Assembly: GCA_009360345.1 (NCBI GenBank)
Contig: SPDP01000002.1
Coordinates: 950,058-1,014,057 of the forward strand
Length of the DNA: 64,000 bases
Source: Alcaligenaceae bacterium SAGV5
GTDB lineage: Bacteria; Pseudomonadota; Gammaproteobacteria; Burkholderiales; Burkholderiaceae_B
Reading direction: 5' to 3'
Positions within the stretch are counted from its first letter, which is position 1. Every line of letters starts with the position of its first letter. Of the stretch, positions 34,426 through 42,911 are shown one piece after another. Made by a program: the position numbers and the translations under genes. Below the pieces are notes generated by a model. That model was not told where the DNA came from. It saw only the letters and a program-made list of their open reading frames with translations, and searched no databases.

Positions 34426-35052
34426 TCAGCGCAGCGGCCGCAGCACCGCCCGCACGGGACTCGCGTCCAGCGTGGCGAAGCGCAGCGGCAGGGCAATCAG
34501 TTCGTAGTCGCCCTCGGGGGCCTGGTCCAGCACCAGGCCTTCGAGGATGGCCATGCCCGCGGCGTGCACCGCGCGGTGCGCGTCCATGGTCTTGGATTCC
34601 TGCGGGTCGATGGAGGGCGTGTCGATGCCGACCAGCCGCACGCCGTGCCGCGCCAGCAGCGCGATGGTGGCGGGCGCGATCGCACAGAAGCCGTCGTCCC
34701 AGCGCTCGACCGGGTTGCGGGCATAGGTGCGCAGCAGCACGCGCGGCGGCACGCCATCCAGGGCGTGTCCGACATGACGTGCTTCCACCAGCGGACCGGC
34801 GTCCAGGCAGTGGATGACGCGGGCCGGGCCGAGGTAGGTGTCGAGCGGGACCTCCCCGACAGGCATGCCGCCGCGCGCGTAGTGCAGGGGCGCATCGGCG
34901 TGGGCGCCGGTGTGGGGCGAGAGTGTCACGCGCCCGACGTTGACGGGACAGGCGCCTTCCATGCGCCAGACCTCGGCCTGCTGGAACGGGGTGTCGCCCG
35001 GCCAGACCGGGGTGGCGGGAGAAAGCGGAGGGCTGATGTCGATCAGGGGCAT
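34426..35052 (-). CDS. kynB: Kynurenine formamidase (cyclase family)
   Basis: This 208-residue metal-dependent formamidase hydrolyses N-formylkynurenine to kynurenine and formate. The zinc motif HTGAHADAP (residues 47-55) is intact, and the N-terminus [20 protein letters not shown] is typical of KynB. ATG 35052 was chosen because the domain begins there; a longer frame to 35094 is not supported. It is divergent from an Lrp-type gene across a 150-bp AT-rich gap. Confidence 0.95.
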   Translation of the reverse strand: MPLIDISPPLSPATPVWPGDTPFQQAEVWRMEGACPVNVGRVTLSPHTGAHADAPLHYARGGMPVGEVPLDTYLGPARVIHCLDAGPLVEARHVGHALDGVPPRVLLRTYARNPVERWDDGFCAIAPATIALLARHGVRLVGIDTPSIDPQESKTMDAHRAVHAAGMAILEGLVLDQAPEGDYELIALPLRFATLDASPVRAVLRPLR

Positions 35053-35158
35053 GGCGTCGGGGGGAAAGGGCCGGCGTTTCTGGCAACGCCGCATCCAGAT
35101 GGAATCTTAACGAAGCCCCCATCGAATGTGCTGGCATTTTCAGTGCCTGGGCAGGTGT

Positions 35159-35202
35159 GAATTCGAATAAAATTCTGAAATGAAAGGAATTTGTAAAATT
35201 TC
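35159..35202. promoter_or_regulatory. Two AT-rich dyads upstream of the Lrp-type gene
   Basis: GAATT-N7-AATTC (35159-35175) and an imperfect GAATTT/AAATTTC dyad (35187-35202) are 28 bp apart, directly before the ATG at 35203. They are likely binding sites for the Lrp-type protein controlling itself and the divergent kynB-kynA. Confidence 0.5.
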
Positions 35203-35682
35203 ATGCGAATAAAACTGGATCGTCTCGACATGCGCATTGTCGAGTGCCTGCAGCGCGATGGCCGTATCAGCAACCAGGACCTGGCGGCCCGGGTTTCACT
35301 GTCGCCATCGGCTTGCCTGCGGCGGGTGAAGCTGCTGGAAGAGGCGGGAATCGTCCAGGGCTACAGCTGCGTGCTCGACTACGCCAAGCTGGGCCTGGAG
35401 GTGGAGGCCGTGGTGCACGTGTCCATGCGCCACGAGGTCGAGGGATGGCACGAGGCCTTCGTGGCCGCGATCCAGGATTGGCCGGAGGTGCTGTCCGCCC
35501 GCATCGTCACGGGCGGAGCCAACTACATGCTGGTGGTGCGGGCCCGCGACGTCAGCCATTATTCGGATTTCATCGTCAACCGGCTGTATCGCGCGCCAGG
35601 CGTGCGCGATATCGAGTCCAACATCGTGCTGGGCTACATCAAGCGCTCGGCCTCGCCCTTCGAAGTGCTGGAACGGGAGTGA
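35203..35682 (+). CDS. Lrp/AsnC-family regulator (KynR-like)
   Basis: This 159-residue Lrp/AsnC regulator has a helix-turn-helix at about residues 4-55 (LDMRIVECLQRDGRISNQDL, then SPSACLRRVKLLEEAG) and a RAM ligand domain (about 70-145). In Pseudomonas KynR senses kynurenine and activates kynBA; here it is divergent from kynB, so the same job is inferred. The ribosome site is weak and the dyads run up to the ATG, which fits autorepression. Confidence 0.87.
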   Translation: MRIKLDRLDMRIVECLQRDGRISNQDLAARVSLSPSACLRRVKLLEEAGIVQGYSCVLDYAKLGLEVEAVVHVSMRHEVEGWHEAFVAAIQDWPEVLSARIVTGGANYMLVVRARDVSHYSDFIVNRLYRAPGVRDIESNIVLGYIKRSASPFEVLERE

Positions 35683-35688
35683 AACCCG

Positions 35689-36066
35689 CTACTTGTTGAC
35701 GACCCCGAACGCGACGATCTCCACCTTCATGCCCGGCACGACCAGGGCCGCGACCGCGGCGCTGGAGCGGCTGGGGTAGGGCGCGGTGAAGAACTCGCGG
35801 TAGACGGTGTCGATGGCCTTCATGTCCTGGACGTCGGTCATGTAGATCAGCACCTGCGTGACATCGTCCAGCGTGCCGCCGGCCGCCTCGACCGCCGATT
35901 GCAGGTTGCGGAAGGTCAGCCGGGCCTGATCCTCGATCGGGCCGGTGTCGATGCTGCCGTCCTTGCGCACCGGGCCTTGCGAGGTGAACAGGATCCCGCC
36001 GCTGCGCACCGCCCAGGAAAAAGGCTGGCCCACATCGGGCAGGCCGACGTCGATGACTTCTTTCAT
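35689..36066 (-). CDS. RidA-family protein (Rid/YjgF/UK114)
   Basis: This 125-residue RidA-like protein forms a trimer and hydrolyses reactive imines/enamines or similar intermediates. It has the QARLTFRNLQSAVEAAGGTLDDVTQ core typical of the family (about residues 47-71) and PSRSSAAVAAL, which contains the conserved Arg100 that binds carboxylates. It starts at ATG 36066. It is divergent from the racemase-family gene with 159 bp between and could belong functionally to that catabolic cluster. Confidence 0.88.
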   Translation of the reverse strand: MKEVIDVGLPDVGQPFSWAVRSGGILFTSQGPVRKDGSIDTGPIEDQARLTFRNLQSAVEAAGGTLDDVTQVLIYMTDVQDMKAIDTVYREFFTAPYPSRSSAAVAALVVPGMKVEIVAFGVVNK

Positions 36067-36225
36067 GCTGTTGCTCGCTGTCTGACGGAAAGCGCAGATG
36101 CTCCCATGAAACGGGGGGATTTGCCCAGGGCGGGCCGCCGCGTGATACCCCCCATCAAACAAAGTTAATTGTTGCGATGGCACCGCCTGTAGATAATTTC
36201 CTCGACTCTCGAACGAAGGAATGTC

Positions 36226-37035
36226 ATGAGCGACGTGGTAGCGGCGGTGCCTCCCGCCGATCTTGCGGGTACGAATGGCGTGCGCGAGTACGGTAACGGC
36301 GCCGTGCTGGGCGTGGCGGTCCCGCAGGCGAATCCGGTGGTCGAGCCGGAGCTGGCGGCCCTGCTGCCTGCCGGATTCTCGATGCTTGTCACGCGGCTGC
36401 AGGGCAGCCGCACGGATTCGCGCCAGCGGCTGATCGACTACCTGGGCAATCTGCCGTCCAGCCTGGAGTCCTACGACAGCGCCAGGCTGGACGTGCTGGG
36501 CTATGCCTGCACCGGCAGTTCGTATCTGGTCGGGGCGGACGAGGAGCGGCGCGCGCTGGATGCCGCGTCGGCGCGCTTCGGCTATCCCATCATTTCTTCG
36601 GCGCAGGCGCTGTGCCGGGCCCTGGATCACATCGGCGCGAAGCGGGTCGCCCTTTTCGCCCCCTATCCGCCCTTCCTGGTCGAGGCCAGCAAGCGCTATT
36701 GGGAAGCCGGGGGCCTGGACATCGTCGATTGCGCGTCGGTCGCGCTCGATACCCGCGACACGCGCGATATCTACGGCATTACGACACCTCTGGTGATGTC
36801 GTCGTTCAGCCAGCTGCGCTGGCAGGAGGCCGACGCCATCATGTTCACCGGAACCGGCATGCCGACGCTCAGGGCCCTGGTCGAAGTCTCGTCCATGACC
36901 GGCAAGCCCGTCCTGTCTTCCAACCTGTGCCTGGCCTGGGCCATGGTGAGGGAGGCGGGCGGCCAGGCGTACCTCGCCCCCGAGCGCACGGGCGAACCGC
37001 TCTACGGCGGATGGGCCGGCCGGATCCCCGTTTAG
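36226..37035 (+). CDS. Asp/Glu racemase-superfamily protein (maleate isomerase-like)
   Basis: This 269-residue protein belongs to the aspartate/glutamate racemase and maleate isomerase superfamily. The first catalytic cysteine is present as Cys95 in GYACTGSSYL. The second, expected after ADAI in the C-terminal half, is Gly209 (ADAIMFTGTGMPTL), so two-base racemisation is unlikely. Arylmalonate decarboxylases also retain one Cys, but the other one. It may be an isomerase or decarboxylase using one cysteine. First gene of a unit with Bug, FAD monooxygenase, amidase and deacetylase-like genes. Confidence 0.8.
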   Translation: MSDVVAAVPPADLAGTNGVREYGNGAVLGVAVPQANPVVEPELAALLPAGFSMLVTRLQGSRTDSRQRLIDYLGNLPSSLESYDSARLDVLGYACTGSSYLVGADEERRALDAASARFGYPIISSAQALCRALDHIGAKRVALFAPYPPFLVEASKRYWEAGGLDIVDCASVALDTRDTRDIYGITTPLVMSSFSQLRWQEADAIMFTGTGMPTLRALVEVSSMTGKPVLSSNLCLAWAMVREAGGQAYLAPERTGEPLYGGWAGRIPV

Positions 37036-37078
37036 TCATCCCGGCGCGGCGGCGACCGCGCAACCTCAGGAGAATCGC

Positions 37079-38071
37079 ATGAACGCTTCCAGACAGGCGT
37101 GGCATCGTCACGCCCGAATCCTGCTGGCCTGCACCCTGTCCGCGGCCGCGCTGTCCGCGGCCTGGGCGGCGGACTATCCCAGCCGGCCCGTTACGTTGAT
37201 CGTTCCCTTCGCGGCGGGAGGTCCCACCGATGTCACCGCGCGGATCTTCGCGCGGGCCATCGCTCCCGAACTGGGCCAGACCGTCGTGGTGGACAACCGG
37301 CCGGGCGCCGGCGGGACCCTGGGGGGCGGGCAGGCTGCCCGCGCGGCGGCCGACGGCTACACGCTGCTGTGGGGCGGCACCAGCACGCTGGCCGTCGCGC
37401 CGGCGCTGTATGCCTCGCTGCCCTACGATCCGCTCGGTTCGTTCCAGCCGGTCAGCAGGGCCGTGCGCGGACCGCTGGTGCTGGCGGTCAACAGCAAACT
37501 GCCCGTGCGCACGGTGGCGGATGTCGTGGCGCTGGCCAAGGCCAGGCCCGGCAGGCTGAGCTTCGGCTCCGCCGGCGTGGGGTCGATCATCCACCTGACC
37601 GGCGAGCTGCTCAAGGCGCGTGCCGGGATCGACATGATCCATGTCCCCTACAAGGGCAACGCGCAGGTGCTGACGGACCTGACCGGCGATCACCTGGACA
37701 TGGCGTTCATCGCCCTGGGCCACATGCTGCCGCACATGCAGGACGGCGGCCTGCGTCCCATCGCCATTTCCAGCCTGGAGCGCAATCCGTTGGTCCCCGA
37801 TCTGCCGACCCTGGCCGAAAGCGGCTATCCCGGGTTCGAGTCGCTCGAATGGTTCGGGCTGGTGGCTCCCAAGGGGGTTCCCGCCGGCGTGCTGGCGCGG
37901 CTGAACAGCGCGTTCCGCCACGCCAGCCAGCAGCCGTCGGTGCGCGCCGATATCGCCAAGCTCGGCTACATGCCCGTGGACGAGACGCCGGACCAGTTCG
38001 CGGCGGCGGCCGCCGCCGAAGGCAGGAAGTGGAAGCAGGTAGTGACGGATGCAAAGATTTCGGTGGAGTGA
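37079..38071 (+). CDS. Bug/TctC-family periplasmic substrate-binding protein
   Basis: This 330-residue Bug receptor has a signal peptide cut near AWA-A (about residue 30), followed by PFAAGGPTDVTAR and NRPGAGGTLGGG. The AGGAGA ribosome site lies before ATG 37079. It lies between the racemase-family gene and the FAD monooxygenase, 4 bp before the latter, so it is tightly linked to that catabolic unit. Confidence 0.9.
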   Translation: MNASRQAWHRHARILLACTLSAAALSAAWAADYPSRPVTLIVPFAAGGPTDVTARIFARAIAPELGQTVVVDNRPGAGGTLGGGQAARAAADGYTLLWGGTSTLAVAPALYASLPYDPLGSFQPVSRAVRGPLVLAVNSKLPVRTVADVVALAKARPGRLSFGSAGVGSIIHLTGELLKARAGIDMIHVPYKGNAQVLTDLTGDHLDMAFIALGHMLPHMQDGGLRPIAISSLERNPLVPDLPTLAESGYPGFESLEWFGLVAPKGVPAGVLARLNSAFRHASQQPSVRADIAKLGYMPVDETPDQFAAAAAAEGRKWKQVVTDAKISVE

Positions 38072-38075
38072 CTGT

Positions 38076-39698
38076 ATGACTGAAGAAGTGTTGTCCATCC
38101 CGGTCGCGATCGTGGGCGCGGGCCCGGTGGGCTTGTCCCTGGCGCTTGATCTCGCGTGGCGGGGCATCGACGCGGTGGTGCTGGAAAAAGAAGATGGACA
38201 GGTGACGCATCCCCGGGCCGGGTTCGTCTCCGTGCGGACCATGGAGCTCTTCCGGCGCTGGGGGATCGCGCAAGCCGTGCGGGAAAGCGGGTTTCCCGAC
38301 GACTTCGCGCTTTCCATCGAGTTCTGCACGAGCCTGGCGGGCCATACGCTGGCCAGGGACGAGTATCCCGCGCTGGCGGCCATGCCGCTGCCTGAGTGGT
38401 CGCCGGAGAAGAAACAGCGGTGCCCGCAGCATTGGCTCGATCCGGTCCTGAAGGCGGCGCTGCGGGACAGCGGGCGCGGCACGATCCGGGTCCAGACGCG
38501 GGTCGATGGCTTCGAGCAGGATGAGGAGCGGGTCCTGATCCGCGCCACCGACCTGCGCCGGGATGCACCGCTGACGATCCGGGCCGACTACCTGGTCGGA
38601 TGCGACGGCGCCGGCAGCACGGTCCGCGCCGGCCTGGGCATAGACATGGAGGGCCGGGGCCATCTGAACTACTCGATGAGCGTGCTGTTCTCCTGCCCGC
38701 GGCTGCTGGAACTGTGCGGCAAGCGGCCCGCCGAGCGTTTCCTGCTGATCGGGCCGGAAGGAACGTGGGGCAACGTGACGGTGATAGACGGACGCGACGT
38801 GTGGCGGCTGACTGTCTATGGCACGGCGTCGAAATTCGATATGGAGGCTTTCGATGCGAGAGCCTGGGTGCTGCGCGCGCTGGGCACGGATCGCATCGCG
38901 TTCGAGGTGGTGTCCATATTGCCGTGGAAGCGGGCGGAGCTGGTGGCCGAGAGCTATGGGCGGGGACGGGTGCTGCTGGCCGGCGATGCCGTCCACACGA
39001 TGTCACCGACGGGAGGCATGGGCATGAACACCGGCCTGGGCGACGTAGTCGACCTGGGGTGGAAGCTGCAGGCGATGATCGAGGGATGGGGCGGACCGGC
39101 CTTGCTGCCGGCCTACACGCAGGAGCGCAAGCCGGTGGCCGTGCGCAATGCGGCTTATTCGACCCATAACTACAAGACCTGGGTGTCGCCGCCGCGCTGT
39201 GAGTACCTGCTGGAAGAGTCGGAGCGGGCGGAAGCCGCGCGCCGCGAGACCGGCGAGCGGATGAAGCGCGCCACGCAGTACGAATGGCAGTCGTGGGGAC
39301 TGCAGATGGGATACCGCTACGACGACTCGCCGCTTTGCGCGGCGGACGGCACGCCGCCGGTTCCCGACGAATATTCGCGCTATGAGCAGACCGCGCGCCC
39401 GGGCGCGCGCGCGCCGCATGCCTGGCTCGCGCCGGGGCGCTCGACCCTGGATCTGTTCGGCAGGGGGTTCGTGCTGCTGGCGTTCGACGATGGGGCCATG
39501 GCCGAGGCGGGCGGGTTCGTGCGCGAAGCGGATCGCCGGGGGATGCCGCTGGCGGTGCACCGGATCGACTCCAGGCAGGCGGCCGAGGCGTATGGCGCGG
39601 CGCTGGTGTTGGTGCGTCCCGATGGCCACGTGGCGTGGCGGGGGGCCGACGGCCGCGACGCGGCCCGGATCGTCGATATCGCGCGCGGCGCGCATTGA
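38076..39698 (+). CDS. FAD-dependent aromatic monooxygenase (MhpA/PheA-like)
   Basis: This 540-residue flavin monooxygenase has the Rossmann GAGPVGL at residues 14-20, the DG motif at 177-178 (VGCDGAGSTVR) and the GD motif at 303-304 (GDAVHTMSPTGGMGMNTG). A C-terminal thioredoxin-like domain (about 430-540) is typical of phenol hydroxylase-like members. It hydroxylates aromatic or heteroaromatic substrates using NAD(P)H and O2. The ATG at 38076 has GGAG upstream and lies 4 bp after the Bug stop. The substrate is unknown. Confidence 0.9.
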   Translation: MTEEVLSIPVAIVGAGPVGLSLALDLAWRGIDAVVLEKEDGQVTHPRAGFVSVRTMELFRRWGIAQAVRESGFPDDFALSIEFCTSLAGHTLARDEYPALAAMPLPEWSPEKKQRCPQHWLDPVLKAALRDSGRGTIRVQTRVDGFEQDEERVLIRATDLRRDAPLTIRADYLVGCDGAGSTVRAGLGIDMEGRGHLNYSMSVLFSCPRLLELCGKRPAERFLLIGPEGTWGNVTVIDGRDVWRLTVYGTASKFDMEAFDARAWVLRALGTDRIAFEVVSILPWKRAELVAESYGRGRVLLAGDAVHTMSPTGGMGMNTGLGDVVDLGWKLQAMIEGWGGPALLPAYTQERKPVAVRNAAYSTHNYKTWVSPPRCEYLLEESERAEAARRETGERMKRATQYEWQSWGLQMGYRYDDSPLCAADGTPPVPDEYSRYEQTARPGARAPHAWLAPGRSTLDLFGRGFVLLAFDDGAMAEAGGFVREADRRGMPLAVHRIDSRQAAEAYGAALVLVRPDGHVAWRGADGRDAARIVDIARGAH

Positions 39699-39711
39699 GG
39701 AGGAAAACGAC

Positions 39712-40419
39712 ATGTCGAAAATATGGGACCCGCTCATTCCCGAGCGAGACCGGGCCGCTTCCCGGCTGGCCGGCTTTGGCCGGCCATCGGGGTTGGGCCG
39801 CCGCCCGGCGCTGTTGATCATCGACGTGCAGTACCGCACGGCCGGGACGAGGCCGATGCCGTTCGAGCAGGCCGTCCAGGAGTTCGCCACGTCCTGCGGC
39901 GACACCGCCTGGCGGGCCATCGAACACATCGCCGGATTGCTGGCCCTGTTCCGCGCGAAGAACTGGCCGGTGCTGTATCCCCACGTCGCACCCAAGTTCG
40001 GCTTCGACCAGGGCCGATTGACCGAGAAGGTGCCGACCATGATGCAGATCCCGGCCAAGGGCTACGAATTCGTGGAGGCCATCGCGCCGCGCCCGGGCGA
40101 CGTGCTGCTGCCCAAGAAGCATCCCAGCGCATTCTTCGGCACCCCCCTGGCCAGCTATCTGGTCAATACCGGCGCCGACACGCTGGTGGTGACGGGCTGC
40201 GCGACGTCGGGCTGTGTCCGCAGCAGCGTGGTGGACGCGTTTTCCTACAACTACCGGGTGGCCGTTCCTTCGGATGCGGTCTACGACCGGAACCAGGCTT
40301 CGCATGCCGTCAACCTGTACGACATGGCGGAGAAGTACGCGGACGTGATGGATACCACGACATTGCTGGCGGCGCTCGACGCCTTGGCGCCGGCGGCAGC
40401 AGAGGAGGAAGCGAAGTGA
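39712..40419 (+). CDS. Isochorismatase-like cysteine amidohydrolase
   Basis: This 235-residue cysteine hydrolase has the full triad Asp38 (LLIIDVQ), Lys136 (PKKHPSAFFGT) and Cys168 (GCATSGCVRSSVVDA). The TSGCVRSSVVDA sequence is shared by N-carbamoylsarcosine amidohydrolase and NicF-type maleamate amidohydrolase. A strong GAGGAGG ribosome site precedes ATG 39712. It likely releases ammonia from a small amide such as maleamate, but this is inferred from family and context. Confidence 0.87.
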   Translation: MSKIWDPLIPERDRAASRLAGFGRPSGLGRRPALLIIDVQYRTAGTRPMPFEQAVQEFATSCGDTAWRAIEHIAGLLALFRAKNWPVLYPHVAPKFGFDQGRLTEKVPTMMQIPAKGYEFVEAIAPRPGDVLLPKKHPSAFFGTPLASYLVNTGADTLVVTGCATSGCVRSSVVDAFSYNYRVAVPSDAVYDRNQASHAVNLYDMAEKYADVMDTTTLLAALDALAPAAAEEEAK

Positions 40420-41318
40420 AGAAGTTCGAACACGGCAATGATCGCTACGACTACAGCGCCATCGTTACCCGGCCGGTCTACGACTGGCCCGAAGGGCGAC
40501 GGCTGGCGGTCTATTTCGCCCTCAACATCGAAGGCTTCGAGTTCGGCCGCAACCCCGGCAATGATTTCACCTCCATGCCTTCGGCGCCCTATCACCGGGG
40601 CTACGCCTATCGGGACTACGGCAACCGCGTGGGCGTCTGGCGCATCCTGAGGGAGTTCGAGTCGTTCGGGTTTCCATTGGCCGTGCTGGCCAATGGGTCG
40701 GTCTACGACGTCTGCCCGGAGGTCCTGGAGGCCTGCCGCCGGCGCGGCGACGAGATGGTCGGGCACGGCCGCACGAACTCCGAGCGCCAGGCAGACATGT
40801 CGCCGGACGCGGAGCGGACCATGCTGGGCGAGGTCAGGTCGCTGTTCGAGCGGCATGAGGGCAAGGCGCCGGCCGGATGGCTGGGTCCGTTCATCTCGCA
40901 GAGTCCGAACACGCCGGAACTGCTCAAGGAGCTGGGGTGGAAATACATGCTGGACTGGTGGTTCGACGACCAGCCGATGTGGTTCCGGACCAAGCATGGC
41001 CCCATTCTTGCCGTGCCCTATCCGTCGATGGAACTCAACGACCTGCCCGCCTACGTGAATCGCGGAGCGAGCGACGAGGAGTTCACGCGCATGGCCATCG
41101 ATGCGTTCGACGAGCAGCTCCAGGAATCGTCGCAATACCCGATGGTATATTGCCTGTCGCTGCATACGTTCCTGACCGGGCAGCCCCATCGCATCAGGCA
41201 GTTGCGGCGGATACTGTCCCATATCGCCTCGCAGCGCCACCGGGTCTGGCTGACGACACCCGGAGCGATCGCCGAGCATGTCGCGGGCCTGCCGCCGGGT
41301 GTGGTTCCCATCCGCTGA
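40416..41318 (+). CDS. Polysaccharide-deacetylase-family hydrolase (allantoinase/cyclic-imide-like)
   Basis: This 300-residue protein belongs to the polysaccharide deacetylase superfamily branch that includes PuuE-type allantoinase and cyclic imide hydrolases, which open cyclic amides. It has VGHGRTNSERQADMSPDAE (about residues 114-132) and the C-terminal LSLHTFLTGQPHRI, as in that branch; no signal peptide is seen, so it is cytosolic, unlike cell-wall deacetylases. The GTG at 40416 overlaps the amidase stop (GTGA) and has AGAGGAGG before it. Ring opening of an imide or lactam is inferred. Confidence 0.82.
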   Translation: MKKFEHGNDRYDYSAIVTRPVYDWPEGRRLAVYFALNIEGFEFGRNPGNDFTSMPSAPYHRGYAYRDYGNRVGVWRILREFESFGFPLAVLANGSVYDVCPEVLEACRRRGDEMVGHGRTNSERQADMSPDAERTMLGEVRSLFERHEGKAPAGWLGPFISQSPNTPELLKELGWKYMLDWWFDDQPMWFRTKHGPILAVPYPSMELNDLPAYVNRGASDEEFTRMAIDAFDEQLQESSQYPMVYCLSLHTFLTGQPHRIRQLRRILSHIASQRHRVWLTTPGAIAEHVAGLPPGVVPIR

Positions 41319-41369
41319 ACGGGACGCCCAGGCCCCAAGCGCGCATCACTCTCCGTCCCGGTGCCCAGC

Positions 41370-42299
41370 ATGGACATACGCCAGATACGCTGCTTCGTCG
41401 CGCTTTATGAAGAGGGCAGCATTACGCGCGCCGCCCGCCGGCTGCATGTCGTCCAGCCCGCGATCAGCCAGCAGATCAAGCGGCTCGAGGCGCATCACGA
41501 CGTGCAGTTGTTCAGCCGCGATCCGCATGGGGTGACGCCCAATCCCCTGGCGCACGAGTTCTACCGGCACTGCATCCGCGTGCTGACCGAACTCGAACGC
41601 GCCGGGGCGGTGCTGGCGAGCGGCGCGGACCGGTTCAGCGGCAAGATCCGGATCGGTGCGCAGGCGTCGTTTCACCAGTTCGTGATGGCGCGGGCACTGG
41701 AGGCCTTCCGCGAACGCCATCCCGCGGTCGAGTTCCTGTCCCGGGACGGATACCGCAGCGACCTGATCAGCTGGCTCATCGCCGGCGACCTGGAGTGCGC
41801 GCTGCTGAGCACCACGCAGGACCTGCTCAACATGCAGACCCGGGACATTTCCACCGAAGCGCTGGTGGTGGTCGGCCACCGGGATACCCTGGCGGACCGG
41901 GACCTGGTGCGGGGGAATGAACTGGCCGGGTTCCAGCTCGTGCTGCCGTCGCGCTACAAATCCATGCGCAACCTGATCGATGCCCAGTTCGGCCTGCAGG
42001 GGCTGGTCTTGCGGCCGCAATTGGAAATCGACTCCTTGCAGAGCCTGTTGCATGTCACGCTCAGGCCGGGCTGGCTGTCCATCATTCCGCCCATGGCCTT
42101 GTCGTCGGAGTTGTTCGGCGGCGCCTTGCGAAGCGTGGCCCTGGCCGAGCCGGCCATCCGGCGCAAGGTGGTCGTGGCCTGGCCGCGCCACAAGGCGTTG
42201 TCCGCGCCGGTTCACGGATTCATCGACATCCTGTCGGAGATCCTGGCCGGCATTCCCGGTGTGGAGATTCCGGGCAGCGGGGCCGCGCTGGCGGGGTGA
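41370..42299 (+). CDS. LysR-family transcriptional regulator
   Basis: This 309-residue LysR protein has its helix-turn-helix at about residues 15-40 (GSITRAARRLHVVQPAISQQ), and resembles the NAC/Cbl-type VVQPAISQQIKRLE group. It lies 51 bp downstream of the deacetylase-like gene in the same direction, so it is the last gene of the racemase-to-deacetylase unit and may regulate it. The ATG at 41370 was chosen over an upstream GTG (41361). It converges with the glutathione peroxidase gene. Confidence 0.85.
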   Translation: MDIRQIRCFVALYEEGSITRAARRLHVVQPAISQQIKRLEAHHDVQLFSRDPHGVTPNPLAHEFYRHCIRVLTELERAGAVLASGADRFSGKIRIGAQASFHQFVMARALEAFRERHPAVEFLSRDGYRSDLISWLIAGDLECALLSTTQDLLNMQTRDISTEALVVVGHRDTLADRDLVRGNELAGFQLVLPSRYKSMRNLIDAQFGLQGLVLRPQLEIDSLQSLLHVTLRPGWLSIIPPMALSSELFGGALRSVALAEPAIRRKVVVAWPRHKALSAPVHGFIDILSEILAGIPGVEIPGSGAALAG

Positions 42300-42309
42300 T
42301 CGCGGCGGG

Positions 42310-42813
42310 TCAGGACGGGGCCGGTCCGGTGGCGTCCAACGCCGCCTCGATGTCCGGCCCGATCGAGTCCGGCTTGTCGGTGGGCGCGTAGCGGGCGATG
42401 GGCGCGCCCGCACGGTCGACCAGGAACTTGGTGAAGTTCCACTTGATGGCCCCGGTGCCCAGCAGGCCGGGCTTGGCGCTCTTGAGCCAGCGGTACAGCG
42501 GATGGGCGGCGTCGCCGTTGACGTCGATCTTGGCGAACATCGGGAAAGTCACGTCGTAGTTGAGCTTGCAGAAGTCCCGGATGCTCTCGTTGCTGCCCGG
42601 CTCCTGGTGGCCGAACTGGTCGCAGGGGAAACCGAGGATTTCCAGGCCGCGCTCGCGGTAGGCGCGGTACAGGGCCTCCAGGCCCGCGTACTGGGGCGTG
42701 AAGCCGCACTGGGAGGCAACGTTCACCACCAGCAGCACCTTGCCGCGGAAGCGGTCGAGCGGCACGTCGCTGCCTTCGATGTCCGTGGCGGAAAAATCGT
42801 AAAGGGTCGTCAT
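42310..42813 (-). CDS. Glutathione peroxidase family (thioredoxin-dependent type)
   Basis: This 167-residue peroxidase has the cysteine active site at Cys36 (NVASQCGFTPQY), Gln70 in FPCDQFGHQEPG and Trp in KWNFTKFLVDR. The second cysteine in FPCDQF (Cys64) is the likely resolving residue, since such bacterial enzymes use thioredoxin rather than glutathione. It reduces hydroperoxides in the cytosol. It is monocistronic, 98 bp after the type II secretion operon on the same strand. Confidence 0.93.
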   Translation of the reverse strand: MTTLYDFSATDIEGSDVPLDRFRGKVLLVVNVASQCGFTPQYAGLEALYRAYRERGLEILGFPCDQFGHQEPGSNESIRDFCKLNYDVTFPMFAKIDVNGDAAHPLYRWLKSAKPGLLGTGAIKWNFTKFLVDRAGAPIARYAPTDKPDSIGPDIEAALDATGPAPS

Positions 42814-42911
42814 GGCGGGCTCCTGGTTGAACGGCGGGCGCGTGCCCAGGAGGGGCCGCGCCGTTTCATCGCGCGTCGGGACGTCGCTGGCCGCCGCCGG
42901 TGCAACGTGCC

